Assembly: GCA_003024785.1 (NCBI GenBank)
Contig: PUQB01000151.1
Location: 310,001 to 374,000, forward strand
Direction: 5' to 3'
Length of the DNA stretch: 64,000 bases
Source of the DNA: Selaginella tamariscina
Taxonomy: Eukaryota > Streptophyta > Lycopodiopsida > Selaginellales > Selaginellaceae
The translations under genes and the position numbers were made by a program. Below, in pieces: positions 34,229 through 47,546 of the stretch. The notes under the pieces are model-generated. The model searched no databases and was not told where the DNA came from. It saw only the letters and a program-made list of their open reading frames with translations. Every line of letters starts with the position of its first letter. The first letter of the stretch is position 1.

Positions 34229-37107
34229 CGCAAATTTCTATAAGCGATTTATACAGCACCTTCCAAGAAGTGCCGCCATTCCTCAAACGAATCCACAATG
34301 GTGTTGAGTTTCTTGTTATGAATTGCTTGTAAAAATTTGTGAAACCAATAAAACATTGTATATCTCGTACAGACTTAGGCCTTTCCCACTTCACGACAGT
34401 CTTCACTTTTTGCATGTCCATTGAGACGCCAATAGGACAGATAATGTAGCCTAAGAATTCCACAGTATCCTTGTCAAAAAAAACACTTCTCTAACTTCGC
34501 ATATAGGCCATGCTCGTGAAGTTTGTGTAAATTAGTCGTACATGCTTGTCATGTGCTGCCTAGTCCTTGGAGAAAATCAGGATGTCATCGAGGTAAATCA
34601 TCACAAATCGATTCAAAAAGTCGCGAAAGATGTTGTTCACCATGTGTTGGAACACAGTTGGGGCATTTGTAAGTCCAAAAGGCATCACTATGTACTTGAA
34701 ATGTCCATACCTTGTACAAAAGGCAGTCTTCCATTCATCGCCTGGACGAATCCGTATAAGATTGTAGGCCCCTCATAAGTCGATCTTTGTGAACACCTTT
34801 GCTCCTCGTAGCCGATCGAGAAGTTCCGAGATCAATGACAATGGGTACCAGTTCCGAATGGTGACTTAATTTAAACCCTTATAGTAAATAACCAAGCGCA
34901 AACTCCTATCTTTCTTCTTAACAAAGAAGATAGGTGCTCTTGCAGGGGACTTTGAGTGACAAATGAAGTTGGATTTAAGTTGTCCTCGATGTACTGGCGA
35001 TGAACCTTCAATTCTATAAGTGATAGTGCATAAATCGGTTCGAACGGTGGAGTCTTCCCTTCGGCAAGATCGATAGGATAATCGTAGGACCTGTGAACAT
35101 AAAGAACTGCAACCTTGTGCTTCTCAAAAACGTCTTGAAAAAAGTGATACTTGAATGACAGGAAAGAAGTAGGAGAAGGAGAAGAAAATTGAAAAACATG
35201 AGAGTCAAATACAGGAGAGGTAGAAGAGGACGTAGGAGTTACTTGAAAAGCAAAAAGATGAAAAGAAGCAGGATCAGTGGCAAGTTCATGCATAATAGTG
35301 GTAAGAACGCAGAGAGGAGAAGGAGGGACATGTGAATGAAAAGGAAGAAGGATCTTCGGAAATGGAACAAAAACAGAGTAATGAAAAGAGGTAAGATTGG
35401 GGAAAACCTATGCTGATGTTGACGAGTGTATAAGGTTGGAAGAACCCTGTACAGAAGTTGTAAATGCATATGAGTGAGGAGAGCATGTGAATGTGCTGAT
35501 GAACTGACAAGGGGTGGATCCTGTCGAGGAGGAACCTTTGACATTGATATAAGAACAAGCACGGTCAATCCTGTAGCTTGTACTACCTCAGACACTAAGG
35601 TCATATCTTGCACGCAGGGTGGTACATGATTAATCCTAGCTGCTGGAGAGGAAAACATGAGCGTCCTAGACCTCTAGTCGATCTGAGGATTTGCAACCAT
35701 AAACCATGGCATGCCCAAACAATAGGAGTCGTCCGAGTATTGATTAAGTTGAAGAAAATTGAACAATTGAATGCGCCATGGATGCAAGAGAGAGGTGTGG
35801 TAGCATGGGTAATTGCATCAGAAGCAATCAGACGACCATTTGTGACCTCTACAGGAACTACACACTTCAACTTTATCACCAAAATGCCATGTTGAACTGC
35901 AAAAGTGTCATCAATTAAGCATACATTTGCACAAGTGTTTAACAGGGCAGACTCCTTGAGCTATTGATTATTGAAGTGAATGTGTATAGGAAACTTGAGT
36001 AATGGCATGGTGTGAGCAACACCAATAAGCCTGCACCAACGTCCAACTTCACGGCTTGTAGACAAAGTGGATATTAAAGTTTTCCGACTGAACTTCAGCT
36101 TCAACTTCACACGTCTTGAACTTCCTGACTTTACCAGGACATTCTGCCACCTTGTGTCATGCTTCACCACAATACAAACATAAATTCTCACCATGACAAC
36201 GTTGCTTCTCATCAGTTGAAAGTGGGTCACGCTTGTATTTGTTGACCTCCATAGGAACTACTCTAAAAGATGTCGTAAGAACATGTGTTACAGCTACAAG
36301 ATTGGCTTGCAGGAACTGTTGACGGGATTTTCTTGACGATGTTTAAACAAACGGTTGTCACATCGAATAGCCTATTGCATGATCTTCGCTAAGATTTGGG
36401 CATCTGGTAACGTAAGGAGAAGGTTCTTCACGTCATCCCTCAACCCAAAATGGAAGTGTTATCAATGCAGTCTCGTTCCATGGAATGTTTATGCAAAGTT
36501 GCTAAAATTCGGATGCATATACAGAAACTGGTCGGGATCCTTGTGTGAGCTTCCTTAACTTCATGCATGCGAAATGGTACTTATCGGGATCTCCAAAGTA
36601 GGCTTCAAAGGCAGCTACGAATCCTTAAAAGTCTTTCATCAATAGGTCGTCACGCTCCAGCAAAAGGGCAACCCAAGCTCGTGGGATCCAACTAGTAAGG
36701 ATGCTAAAAGGCTAATCTTTTATGCATCATTCGAGTAGCGGCGTGGTTGCATCGGATCAAAAGCCTGATCTAATTCAGAAAACTTTGAAAATTGGCATGA
36801 TTGCCACCGAACTTCTCTAGCATGCTGATCTTTGGCTCCGAAGAAGAGTTCGATGAAGAGGAACCATGGATGCTTGAGAGAGAGCCTATGTAGCAACCTT
36901 GAAGAATGCATTAGCAGCTGCATGCGCCGCGCTGGTGGAACCTTGCAAATCTGTGACCACTTGGCGCAAAGTGGCCAGCTCATGAAGTAACATTTGGTGC
37001 TCGCGTTACCATGATTTGTGGAAGAAAAAAGGAGGAAAACAAGGGAGATGAACCAAGAAAAAAAATAACTGGAAATCAGAGAGTTATAAAAGCAGTTATT
37101 ATCAAAC
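34229..37107 (-). pseudogene. Ty3/gypsy gag-pol remnant, unit 3
   Basis: Same remnant with additional small deletions, for example GGATTTAAG for GGATGTTAAG near 34975. Confidence 0.88.
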
Positions 37108-38070
37108 TCTCAAGCCACAACTTAAGAGTAGGATAAAAAAAAGAAGGCTTGACTCAAGAGCAAGGAACAAGACAAGAATGATCGTAGAATGATTGGTGTT
37201 GATAGTAACTGATTGTACAACAATTAGGTCAGAGCTTTTATACTTATAACTCCAAGAGTTAGGGCCGATTCACACCACACATTAACTTATGAACATTAAT
37301 TAAATTTAATGTAATTGTCTTCACACCAAACTAAACATTACATTAAATTTTAAAAAGATAATGTAATGTCATTTGTTAATGCAAATCTATTCACACCAGT
37401 TAAACATTAAATTAAAAGATAATGTGCAACTAATACTTTCTTTATAAAATTTAACATTAACTTAATGCCAAGATTTCTTGGCATTAACTTAATGCAAAGA
37501 CTTTAGGTTTACATTAGGGCGTGCAAACGGCGAGATCTGCAAACGCTCCTCCTACATTATATATAGTTGAGCATATATTTAAATTAAATTTTTAAATTAA
37601 ATTTTTAAATATTAAATATTATTTTAAATCTCAATTTGTGTGTGCATGTGTATGCGAAAATTAGGAAAATTCAAAATTTGCCAAACCTAAAATAATATTT
37701 AATATTTATAATAAATTAAGCTTTTAATATAAAGTTAATGTAAAACATATGTGAAAACATATATGTTAATAACTCTAATGTAATATGGTGTGAAGTCATT
37801 TACATTACATTAAATTAAGTTAGGTTACATTAACTAAAATTTTCTAATATTGTGATTAACTAATGCTGGTGTGAATATCAATGACATTAACTAATAACAT
37901 TAAGCTAATAACAACTAATGTAATGTTCATAACTTAAGCTAATAACAATTAATGTAATGTTCATAACTTAATGTGTGGTGTGAATCGGCCCTTAATTTAT
38001 GCATAAGCTAAAAATAATACTCCAAGAGTTAATTTAGGTCATATCCTGTATTTTGTATCGGGTCATGACA
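37108..38070 (-). repeat. 5' LTR of the gypsy remnant, unit 3, split by the MITE
   Basis: Outer end TGTCATGACCC at 38070 on the minus strand. Confidence 0.85.
37262..37991. mobile_element. Tourist-like MITE, unit 3
   Basis: TTA flanks at 37259-37261 and 37992-37994. About 11 bp shorter than in units 1 and 2 through small internal losses. Confidence 0.9.
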
Positions 38071-38545
38071 TGTGCCTAGAGGGAGTTCTGCTAATGTAGT
38101 CCGCCTTTCTGGTCTTTAGACAAATTAGGTTTGTTGGGTCTGGTGGCAAATAGGACATCATGGCTGTCTGCGGGCTCCCCATGGCTTCCTAAATAGAACT
38201 AGAATCTATTAAGGAAGGAAGAATACTTCCACCTTCCATACGAAGGGGAAGAGCTTATCTAGTTATTTTAAGAGCTATGCTACATTGGGCTATTCCCAAA
38301 TTGGGCGCTCCCTAGCTATTGGTGCAGCTAGGGGTGCCCATGTTACTTGTTCTTGTAGGAGAGCCTGTTAAAAACCCTATATGAATGTATGGTCCTCGTG
38401 GATCAGTCCCCTCGTGTTGGAGCCGATCTCCTCTTATAATCTAATCGACACTTGCCATGTGGTTCAATGGTTGATAGTCAACCATGTCATGGAATCCTCA
38501 TGATGACCTACAATTGTCACTGCCATAACCAAGGCTACCCATGAT

Positions 38546-38925
38546 CGTCCTCTCACGGACCTCTAGCCGTCTTCGGTTGTCTCCATGTGGACCTTTAGTT
38601 GTCCCATGCGGACCTCCGGCCATCCTCCCATGACCTTTGGCTGTCCCCCTACAAACCTCCGGATGTCCTCTTGGGACCTCAAGCCCTCCTCCACGGGACA
38701 TTCAGCCATCCTCCTATGGACCTTTGGCCTTCCTCTTGTGGACCTTTAGTTGTCCCCTGTGGACCTTCGATCGTCCTCATGTGGACTTCTGGCTATCCTC
38801 CCCAGACCTCCGGTTGTCCTTTTGTGGACCCTGTGGCCTTCCTCCTGGGATATCCAACCGTTCCCTGTGGACCTCCCAGGACCTCCAATTGTCCCTTGTG
38901 AACCTTCGGCCATCCTCCTAGGACC
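38546..38925. repeat. 22-bp minisatellite, unit 3
   Basis: Nearly unchanged from units 1 and 2. Confidence 0.9.
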
Positions 38926-39634
38926 TTATTGCTGAGGAGGACCTAGTTGTCAACCAAATACCAAGCAAGTAGACGGATTACCAATAAAGGAATTAATTAA
39001 CTCTTTAGATGTGCATACATACTTGGTCATAGTAACATGGATTCACCAACTATAAGGGTAGGCTTACCCTTAGGTGTGATGTACCCCTACATGCTGAAAA
39101 TTAGAGCAGCATAAAGGATGTGCCCTAACAACATAAGTTATGCTCATGCTGGTGGGGATGAAGGAACTAAAAACCTCTCAATCTCTAGTATGTTATCCCC
39201 ACACATATCCTACTTAATTTATATGATTGGGGTTCCCTCCTTTGTTTTTACATTTTATGTCGCAGGCTGGCATGGAATTCTAGCCCCAATGCATTTACAT
39301 TTGGTGAGTTTAACCTAATGACCAACCTACCCCTAAAACCGTACCTTGAAGGGGTTAGGGCAATCCTAGATGTTGACCGCATCAAAAACTGGAATCTATT
39401 CGTAACAAAAAAGAGAAGAATTTTCTAGAAATTACGTTTTAGCTTTGCTTAGAATTTGTTAAAGCCGCTAAACATACCAAGATTTCTCTAACCAAGTTAA
39501 CTTCATTACTATGATGTCTCTTATTGCACTTAAAATATTATTAATCATAACCGTTAAATTTAACTATCAAAGATTCATTTAGAAGTTTGATTATAAATTT
39601 TTAAGTTTTATGAAATTAATTATTAGCTATCGAC

Positions 39635-40616
39635 TGTCATAGTTTTTACTATGACTCAACCCTTTACTTTGGGATTTGATTATTGTTACCTACCGAGTTG
39701 TGTGACAACCAACCAGGGTGTTTGTTGTGAGAAACCCCCGCTTAGTGCACTTAGGTGTTTAGGGGTAGTCCAGCCGGCTATCACTAAGTACCTCAAGAAA
39801 CTCTAGGCGAAGGTAGTACTTACCCTTTAAAAAACTCTCCCCCAGTTTGACGTTGCAAAGATAGGTTTTCCGTTAAATATAACTTGTCAAAAAGGGTTAG
39901 GACACCCCTAAGGTTGATCTGCCCTAACCCACACTCTAATACCCCCCCCCTAGGGTTAGGTTTAGGGTTAGGTTAGGACAACCATTTTCTCTAAGGGTTG
40001 GCATTTCCATGCCAACCCACTTACTCATTTAGGTAAACAGGGGAGGGAGGGGGGGGGGGGGGGGGGCGTCACATAAATAAGATAAAGTATATGTAGTGAG
40101 GCTTCTTGGGTTCAAAAGAGAGCTCATTAACCTCCTACTGATGCAAGCTAAGCTTGTGTCGTCAAGGTGCAACCTGCCATTGTGCCGCCAAAACTTCCAC
40201 ACGACAGGGGTACAACCCACCAGGGTTAGACTATCCTTATTATTGGCAGGATCTTGCCTTTGAGATAGGAGCATGTCACTTCCAAGGAGTTAGTCAGATT
40301 CCTTAGTCTGAAAACCTGCTCGCAAGCTTAAAGGCATTGCCCGAGTTCACGTTCTGCAAAACTAGTGGTTGAGGCCTTGCTCCGGCCGCCTCAACCACGC
40401 CAAGCTAGGAACGACACCTAAAGCTCGGCTAGTCAGTGTATCCTAATTCACAAGGTGAGTCTCGCTCGTGGACTTAGTCAGTTGAGGGTTTGAGTTCTTA
40501 GGGCTTGGGTTCCTAATACGGGTTATTTTACCAGATTCCGTGGGGTTTCCAGAGAGGGGATTCCAGGGTTGGCACCTAGCAAGCTGCCTTTGTGGCACTA
40601 GGTAAAAACTCTGACA
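39635..40616 (-). repeat. Inverted (left) arm, unit 3
   Basis: Same hairpin start. The long (G)n run is near 40048-40066. Confidence 0.72.
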
Positions 40617-41223
40617 TCGACGGTGCTAATGAGGCTCCTCATAGTGGAACAAGTATGGGGCTTATCAAAAAACTCTAAATGCAGACAAAGCAAATTGTTG
40701 TAAGGCACAAGCTTCTGTTATTGTTAAGGGTGTGCTACTTTAAAAGAAAATGAATTAACTACTAAATTGCTATCAAGTTGCAAATGTGGTGAGTATCCTA
40801 GTGAAAGTACCATGAGACATTCTATTTCTCAAGATATCAGTGTAATAAATAATCTTTCTAATGGATTCTCTCAAGAAGGAAGAATAGATTTCATTAGGAA
40901 TATACTTAATGCTAGGGCTTAGCTAATGCAAAACCTCCAAAACTAGATAGAGGTGCTAGTGAGATCTAGCAAAATCTTTTTTCTAATTTGAATATTGTCA
41001 AATGAGGAAGATCAAATGATCATTTTAATAAATCAACAAGTTTAGCTATGGTGATTAGTACAAATCCGTAAATCTTAGTAGAATTTCTGGAACATTAGGC
41101 ACTAATACGCATAATCTTAGTATGGCAAGTGCAAGAAGACAAAAAGTTGAACATGATGGATCTTGGACAATTACAAAAAGAAGACAATGGTTAGATACAA
41201 TTTTAGAGATGTTAAGGCACTAA
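40617..41223 (+). pseudogene. Decayed ORF between the arms, unit 3
   Basis: Empty retrotransposon target at 41054-41058. It has lost two further bases (TTAAGGGTGTG for TTAAGAGGTGTG) inside the longest open stretch. Confidence 0.4.
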
Positions 41224-41481
41224 TTTGTGCATTTTAGAAAGAGAAAGAAGAGTGTCTCCTAACAAGAAGTATGTAATGAAAGTGCCTAGCAGGATTATAA
41301 TGCAACAAAGCATCCTCTTTATTATTTGGAAATTACTTAAGTTAGATTAAATTTACATATACCTATTATCAATGTTTAGTTTGTCTTATGTTTTTCATTT
41401 GTATATATTATTAGGATTAGGCTGTATTGTCTATGCAAGCTTCATGTTAAATCTCATAAGTAGCATATTTTAGCTTTGTGT

Positions 41482-41706
41482 GGTTTCTGTAGGTGAACAT
41501 GTGGAAGGATCATTGACACGCGCATCCATGCAGACAAACAAGAAAACTATATTGTATGTCTAGCGAGGGGCCACGTCCGGAGGCGTGGGGTGGTTCCCTA
41601 CCCGTATGGTGCCCTTCTCGGGTGTGCTCCTCCTTCCACAGCCTCCTTCCCTCCAGGGTGGGAATGTGCCACAGAGGCCGTTGTGGAGGTTCGTCTGGTT
41701 ACAACC
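41482..41706 (+). rRNA. 18S 3' end plus partial ITS1 relic, unit 3
   Basis: Same substituted 18S terminus as units 1 and 2. Confidence 0.8.
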
Positions 41707-42273
41707 ACTCAATAACTAACACAAACACAAACACACACACAATGGGCGTATGGAATATGAGATATGTCGTGATGTATATAGCTGAACTCTAATCTTTTGC
41801 AAGCTTTTAAAAAGACATGACAACTTTAATTTATCTATCCACTTAGAATATACTTAGACATTATTTATTTGCCTATAGTTATAATTAACTAGGTAGATGT
41901 TATCTTATAAAGATAATATTATTAATTTACATAGACAAATAAATTAGTACCACCAATTTATACAATAAGACATGATACTTACAAGATGAAAGAAAACTTA
42001 CTAGAACACTAGGAGACCATATTAGTAGTTATATCAATGGCATCTAGGTGGATTCTATGTGGATAAATAACATCTAGGTGTATTCTAAGTAAATAAATAA
42101 CATCTAGGTATATTCTACATGAATAAATGGCATCTACGTAGATAATATCAATATATCTATGTTCTTAAACGAAGTTTATAGAAGGAAAATCATTGAGAAG
42201 ACATGTGTAAATAAGAATACAATACTATGTGCTCTAGTGTTATACGAAACTCAATGTACACGCAATTGTATAA

Positions 42274-43920
42274 TGTCAGAGTTTTAACCCAAAGGGCCAA
42301 CATGTGACAACACGTGGCTGCCAAATGGCCATCTGGCGTCATCACTATGTATGAACAACGCTAAGTCTTTCAAGATAACCCTAAGAGTCTAACTTAGAGG
42401 CCCAATTAGGCAGAAGACTTAGAGTCCTACCCTAAGTTTCCTAGAATGACCATCCCCTGAACCCTAGAGGATAACCCGAGTAGATTTTAGGATCATGTAC
42501 CAGTAAACCTAGACATGCTCATGCCCTAACCCACAAAGGAGATGTGTCTCACACATACCCCCATGACAGAGCCAAGGCATTATCACTTAACCCTTGATGA
42601 ATCACCCTCATTCGGGAGTACAACCCTTTAGGGCGTCAAGGGGTACATGAACCACGACTAACCCTAAGGGTTTGAGTGGCCAAGTCATACCCTAGACCTA
42701 GGGTTAATACTTAATGAGGACATGAGTGTGCGCTGTAGGCAAACACGAATGTTCTACTAAGCTAGGTTTGGATAACCCTAAGTACATGACCTTGCGAGTG
42801 TTTTATGATAGGGCTTTTGCTAATGAGCTTAAGTTGTTCAACCCTTAAATCCTAAGAAGAACACCCCCTAGCTAGGTGTGCCAAAGCACATTAGTTACGA
42901 GACCTAACCTCTCTTGAGCGGATGCCCAAGGTTTAGCACCTTAATGCGAACACCAAGCATGTATGTTTACTAGGATATCCAACCCTTGGTGACAAACCCA
43001 TGACACGACCCCAAAGGGCGTGCCTCAGGCGTTGTATCATATGACTTCTAACCCAGTGTCACATCTCCATGTGACACTGCCTTCCACAATGGGGTTATCA
43101 TGCCATAACCCTTAGATTTAAGAGTTGCACCAAGTGCCACAAACGTGGCTCTTAAATGCCAACTCTAGACCCCTTTAGTGAACCTTTAGGAACTATGTAA
43201 TGTGAACCAACAAGATCCCACACCCACAGTTGGACATGAATGTGCCTTGCTTGGCCATGAGTGTTACACCTAGCTTGACGTGGAGGAGGAGGCTGGAGAC
43301 TAACCTCTGCCTCTTGGAACGTGCATTCCACAAGACCTCCCAGGCATGGATTCACCAACGTTAAGGGTAAGCTACCCCAAAGGTGGGACGTACCCCTATC
43401 ATCTGGAAGTTAGGGCGGCACGATAGAGGGTTGTGTTTTGACGACACAAGCTAGTGCTTGCATCAGGAGAAGAGTAACGAGCTCAATCATGAACCCAAGA
43501 ACCCTCACTCCTACATACTCTATCTTATTTATGTGACGGAGCCCCTCCCTCTTTTCTTAATGTGTTTAACTTAGCCTAACTTTAACCCTAAAACCCTACC
43601 CAAAGGGGTGGGGTTTTTAGGGCGTGGGTTAGGGAAACCTAGGGGTGTTCCTAACCCTAGTAAACACGCTAAACTCATTTACATTAACCAATCAGCCTAA
43701 CTAGGACATCAAAATTGGGGGTGGGTTTCTAAAAGGTAAGTTTTAGCTTCGCTTAGAGTTTCTTACAAATACTTAATGACACCTGGCCGGACCATCATTA
43801 GATACCCAAGTGCATTAAGCGAGCATGTTTCCTACTACATCTAAGGTCCATCAACATAGTACAATAGGTAACAACAATCAACATCCAAAATAAAGGGTCA
43901 GTTATAATAAAAACTATGAC
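42274..43920 (+). repeat. Right arm of the GGTTAGG-rich repeat, unit 3
   Basis: Counterpart of 9682-11345 with many one-base losses in G or C runs. Confidence 0.7.
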
Positions 43921-45685
43921 ACAGTTTGTATTGAAGAATTGAATAGATTGAAAGATTGAGTTCATCATTGAGTTTTATTCAAGCCTTTTATGTCAAAAAC
44001 CTCCAAGTTCAAATGCCATGGTAGGAGTTGCTTATTAATGGATTGTCAACATTTGACTATAAAGACATAGGAAGGAACAAAAATGGTAAAAGCATCACAC
44101 GTATTCAATTAGAAGAGAAGATGATGTCAAAGTCAAAGTTCTTGTGTAACTTTTAAGATTACATTAAGGACTTCATCCCTCATGCTTAAAGCATTTAAGT
44201 CTTACACAGGAATTTCAAAATCTATTCATTTAGAATTCAAGATGAGATATAATCATTACATTGGAATACTCAACAAATTATTGTGTTTATACACATGTCA
44301 TCTCCCTGTATAGGTTGTAGTCTTAGATGAAAATGATTTCTTAAGGTGTTAAGATAATGCCTTAACTTTGTAACAGGGTATGTGTTTCCTTGGTGGGGTT
44401 GGGGCACGAGCCTTTCTAGTCTCATATGGCATGTATCCATGTTTGTTCCCATGTCTGCTCAAGTTGTCTTTTAAGGTTTGGATATAGGTATTTAAGGTGA
44501 AACTTTAAGTTTTTGTTTACTTGGGCATTTGAGTTGGACTCTCGGGGTCACCTTAGAAGACTTAGCATTGGTCACACTTGATAATGAACAAAATGACCAC
44601 TTAGTAATTATATATTGTCAATGTTGACCTTTCGGGTTAAAACATTAATAAAGAATATTTAGTTTGCTTTTAATTTAACAAATTAAACTACAATAATTAA
44701 ACTTCAATATAAAGTCCCATGGTTTATAACACTTTCTGATCCTATTTCTTATAAAAATTTATAAGCTTGGTTATACTTAACCATGGGTTGTTCTCAATTA
44801 AAGTGGTAGGCAAGATGAAAATTTATATATATATAGCTTATGTATATATCATTGAAAAGCAATGGGAGAACTAATATAAAACAATGACAATATTAAGATG
44901 TCTCAAAATCTTTTGAGAAATTAGTAAATCTTTCAATTTTCTTTTGAGATTCTAGTTTAACAAAAACTTATAAAGACTAATAATAGTTTATGTAATATAA
45001 GAGTTTGATTCCTAATATATTATTTATACATAAAATGCTAGTTTACAATAATAATTACTCTTTAATTAAAATTTTAAAATATTTATTCTTACACAACAAT
45101 CGTTTTACTTACACATGATTACTTACTCATGATATATAATTAAAACTTTTACATTTAGAATAATAAATAAGTAACATAATTTTCTGCTTTTTCTCACACA
45201 CTCAATAGTTCTAGTAACATGTTTCAATATTGAGCTGTGTTTTGCTTTTAATTTCCATAAACACATCACTTTAAACAACTTTGAGGAGATGTATCTACTT
45301 AACTACTCTAGGAAAACAAACTAATATGTATCTCATCTCTATAAATTAATTAGAGAGAGAGGGAGTCTATGTTTGTGCTTGTGTGGGGTATGTGTTTTAT
45401 GATCTAGGCTATGTAATAAAATAATAATAATACACATATAATATCTAGTATATTAATACAAAGTAAATAAGATATTTCTAATAATTAAGGGCCAACTCGT
45501 TTTTGAAAGGATTCTGATCACAAAAATATATAACATATATTAGGTTTAAATGTCTCCATTTTTGAAAAACCCTAAATGCCCCAAACCCTAAAACAGAGAA
45601 TAATATTCGAAGAACCCGGTGAATATTACAGACTCGTTACATCGCGAAGTTACCACTAGGGGAGAATATGCTCGAATGTAGGGCC

Positions 45686-45695
45686 TTTTATATAG
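45686..45695 (+). promoter_or_regulatory. TATA box of the zinc-ribbon gene (unit 3)
   Basis: TTTTATATAG, identical in sequence and spacing to units 1 and 2. Confidence 0.55.
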
Positions 45696-45741
45696 TTTAG
45701 GTCAAGTTCATTTCTCGTCTCATTTGCACTCACGGGTAAAG

Positions 45742-46482
45742 ATGGAGATGGTGTATAATAAAAATTACGCCCGCCCACAGTGGTATGACGATGCCCTCCT
45801 GATGATGTCCATAGAGAGGCAACACTCCCCCAAGGGTGTTGTGTGTCCCGCGGCAAAAGACGATCCCCAATTGGGGCATCACGAGAGAAGGGCAGATGCC
45901 CAATTCGGGCACAGCAATACCCAAGTGAGGGCCTCTGGGAAGAGGAGATCCCCAGACGAAACTACTATCCGGGCGACTAAGAAGAGGAAGGAGGTAGCAT
46001 CTGCTGAAGACGAGGCGCTAGAGGAGTTCTTGGTGGAGTTTCTTGAGGAAAAAAATGAGAATATGCACAAGGACGAGGAACTAGAGGAATTCCTGAAAGA
46101 GTTCCTTGAGGAAGGAAATGAAGATATGCCCAAGGATGAGGAACTAGAGGAGGTCCTGATGAATGAATTACTTAGGGAGGATAAAGAGGAGTTAGGGAAG
46201 AATCTAAGCCCTGAGGAGTACTACTACACAGTTAGTAATCTGAGCAAGGAGAGGCGCAAAGACAAGAAATTGCTGAGATCCATGTTACCTGATAGAACAC
46301 CTTGCTGTAAATGTGGGAGTAGCTCCAGTTGGAACGACTTCAATGGGGAAATCTCGCCCAGGTATCTGTGCCGTCGATGCAACATAAAGTTTACATACGG
46401 CAAGCAGTATAAGCCGCGGAAACCCAGGGGTGAGTGCTCGTCATTCAGTTCTAAGAAGAAAAACATGACAAAGAGATCTTGA
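45742..46482 (+). CDS. Acidic-repeat zinc-ribbon nuclear protein, unit 3 copy
   Basis: Encodes a protein identical to the unit 2 copy. The only nucleotide difference I find within the frame is silent (GCG for GCA in PAAKDD). The absence of indels is notable because DNA a few hundred bases upstream in this unit has one roughly every 70 bases relative to unit 2. Domains are as described for 29493-30233. Confidence 0.75.
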   Translation: MEMVYNKNYARPQWYDDALLMMSIERQHSPKGVVCPAAKDDPQLGHHERRADAQFGHSNTQVRASGKRRSPDETTIRATKKRKEVASAEDEALEEFLVEFLEEKNENMHKDEELEEFLKEFLEEGNEDMPKDEELEEVLMNELLREDKEELGKNLSPEEYYYTVSNLSKERRKDKKLLRSMLPDRTPCCKCGSSSSWNDFNGEISPRYLCRRCNIKFTYGKQYKPRKPRGECSSFSSKKKNMTKRS

Positions 46483-46702
46483 AGTCATTATTTAATTTAA
46501 TATTCCAAAGTTTTATAATTGTTAATTTTCTGGTTAATTTTTGTAATTTAAAATGTTCAAAAGCATTTGAATGATATTATTAATTTGTTATTAGATATAA
46601 TAAGTGTGTATATAACATATAGCGTGTGAGTATGTATGAATATATATATAACTTGCCTCTCTAACATTCAGGATTTTAAAATTCTTCACTTTAATATGAC
46701 AC

Positions 46703-46764
<62 letters not shown>

Positions 46765-47287
46765 GGGCATCTGCATACAAAGATGTATTTTATATACACA
46801 TAAATAAGTAACATAAACGACACATCGGTTTATATTCAGATATATCACAAGTAAGCAAAAATATTAATCATACGGGTATTATTACACATAAGAGAATGTA
46901 TCTTTTTATTTTAAAATATTTGTTACATGGTTTTAAATTAATTTAAAATATTGTAATTAGATATATTATATTGTATATATTACATTTACATTTTATTAGT
47001 TTTGAAATTAAATTTGTAAATTATAAATTATATATTTTAATTTTAATTTTAAAAATAACAATGAGATTTTCGTGTTTAAATATAAATCTTTCTGTACATA
47101 TATACAGTTACATTCCAACATCAAGCTTGCTTTCATTATTATTCCTTAAATGAAATTAAGATTAAAATAAAATCTAAATCATTCAATTAATATATATATA
47201 AAGTTATATTGCTCAAAAATTAAGTTGCACTGTGGAACAATTTGAAAATATACGGCCTTTATTAAGTATTTCATTTATTTCATTCCT

Positions 47288-47324
<37 letters not shown>

Positions 47325-47546
47325 TCTGTGATCTATCTAAATATAAATCATTAATAGGAGTAACCACCTTATTTAAATTTAAACAAAATTAAGTACATTC
47401 TCTTTTATTTAATACGATGTAACATAGTGCTATATATGTATAATGTAAACACACACACACACACACACTATGTTGCATAGCATTCATTTTTAACTAAAAA
47501 ACTGTGGAAACTATATCTAATAATTAATCCATTATCTAATTAATCA
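46483..47546. other. AT-rich spacer between convergent genes, unit 3
   Basis: (TA)n(GA)n with one interrupting A at 46702-46764, (TA)n at 47289-47320 and (CA)n at 47449-47468; no gene seen. Confidence 0.7.
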
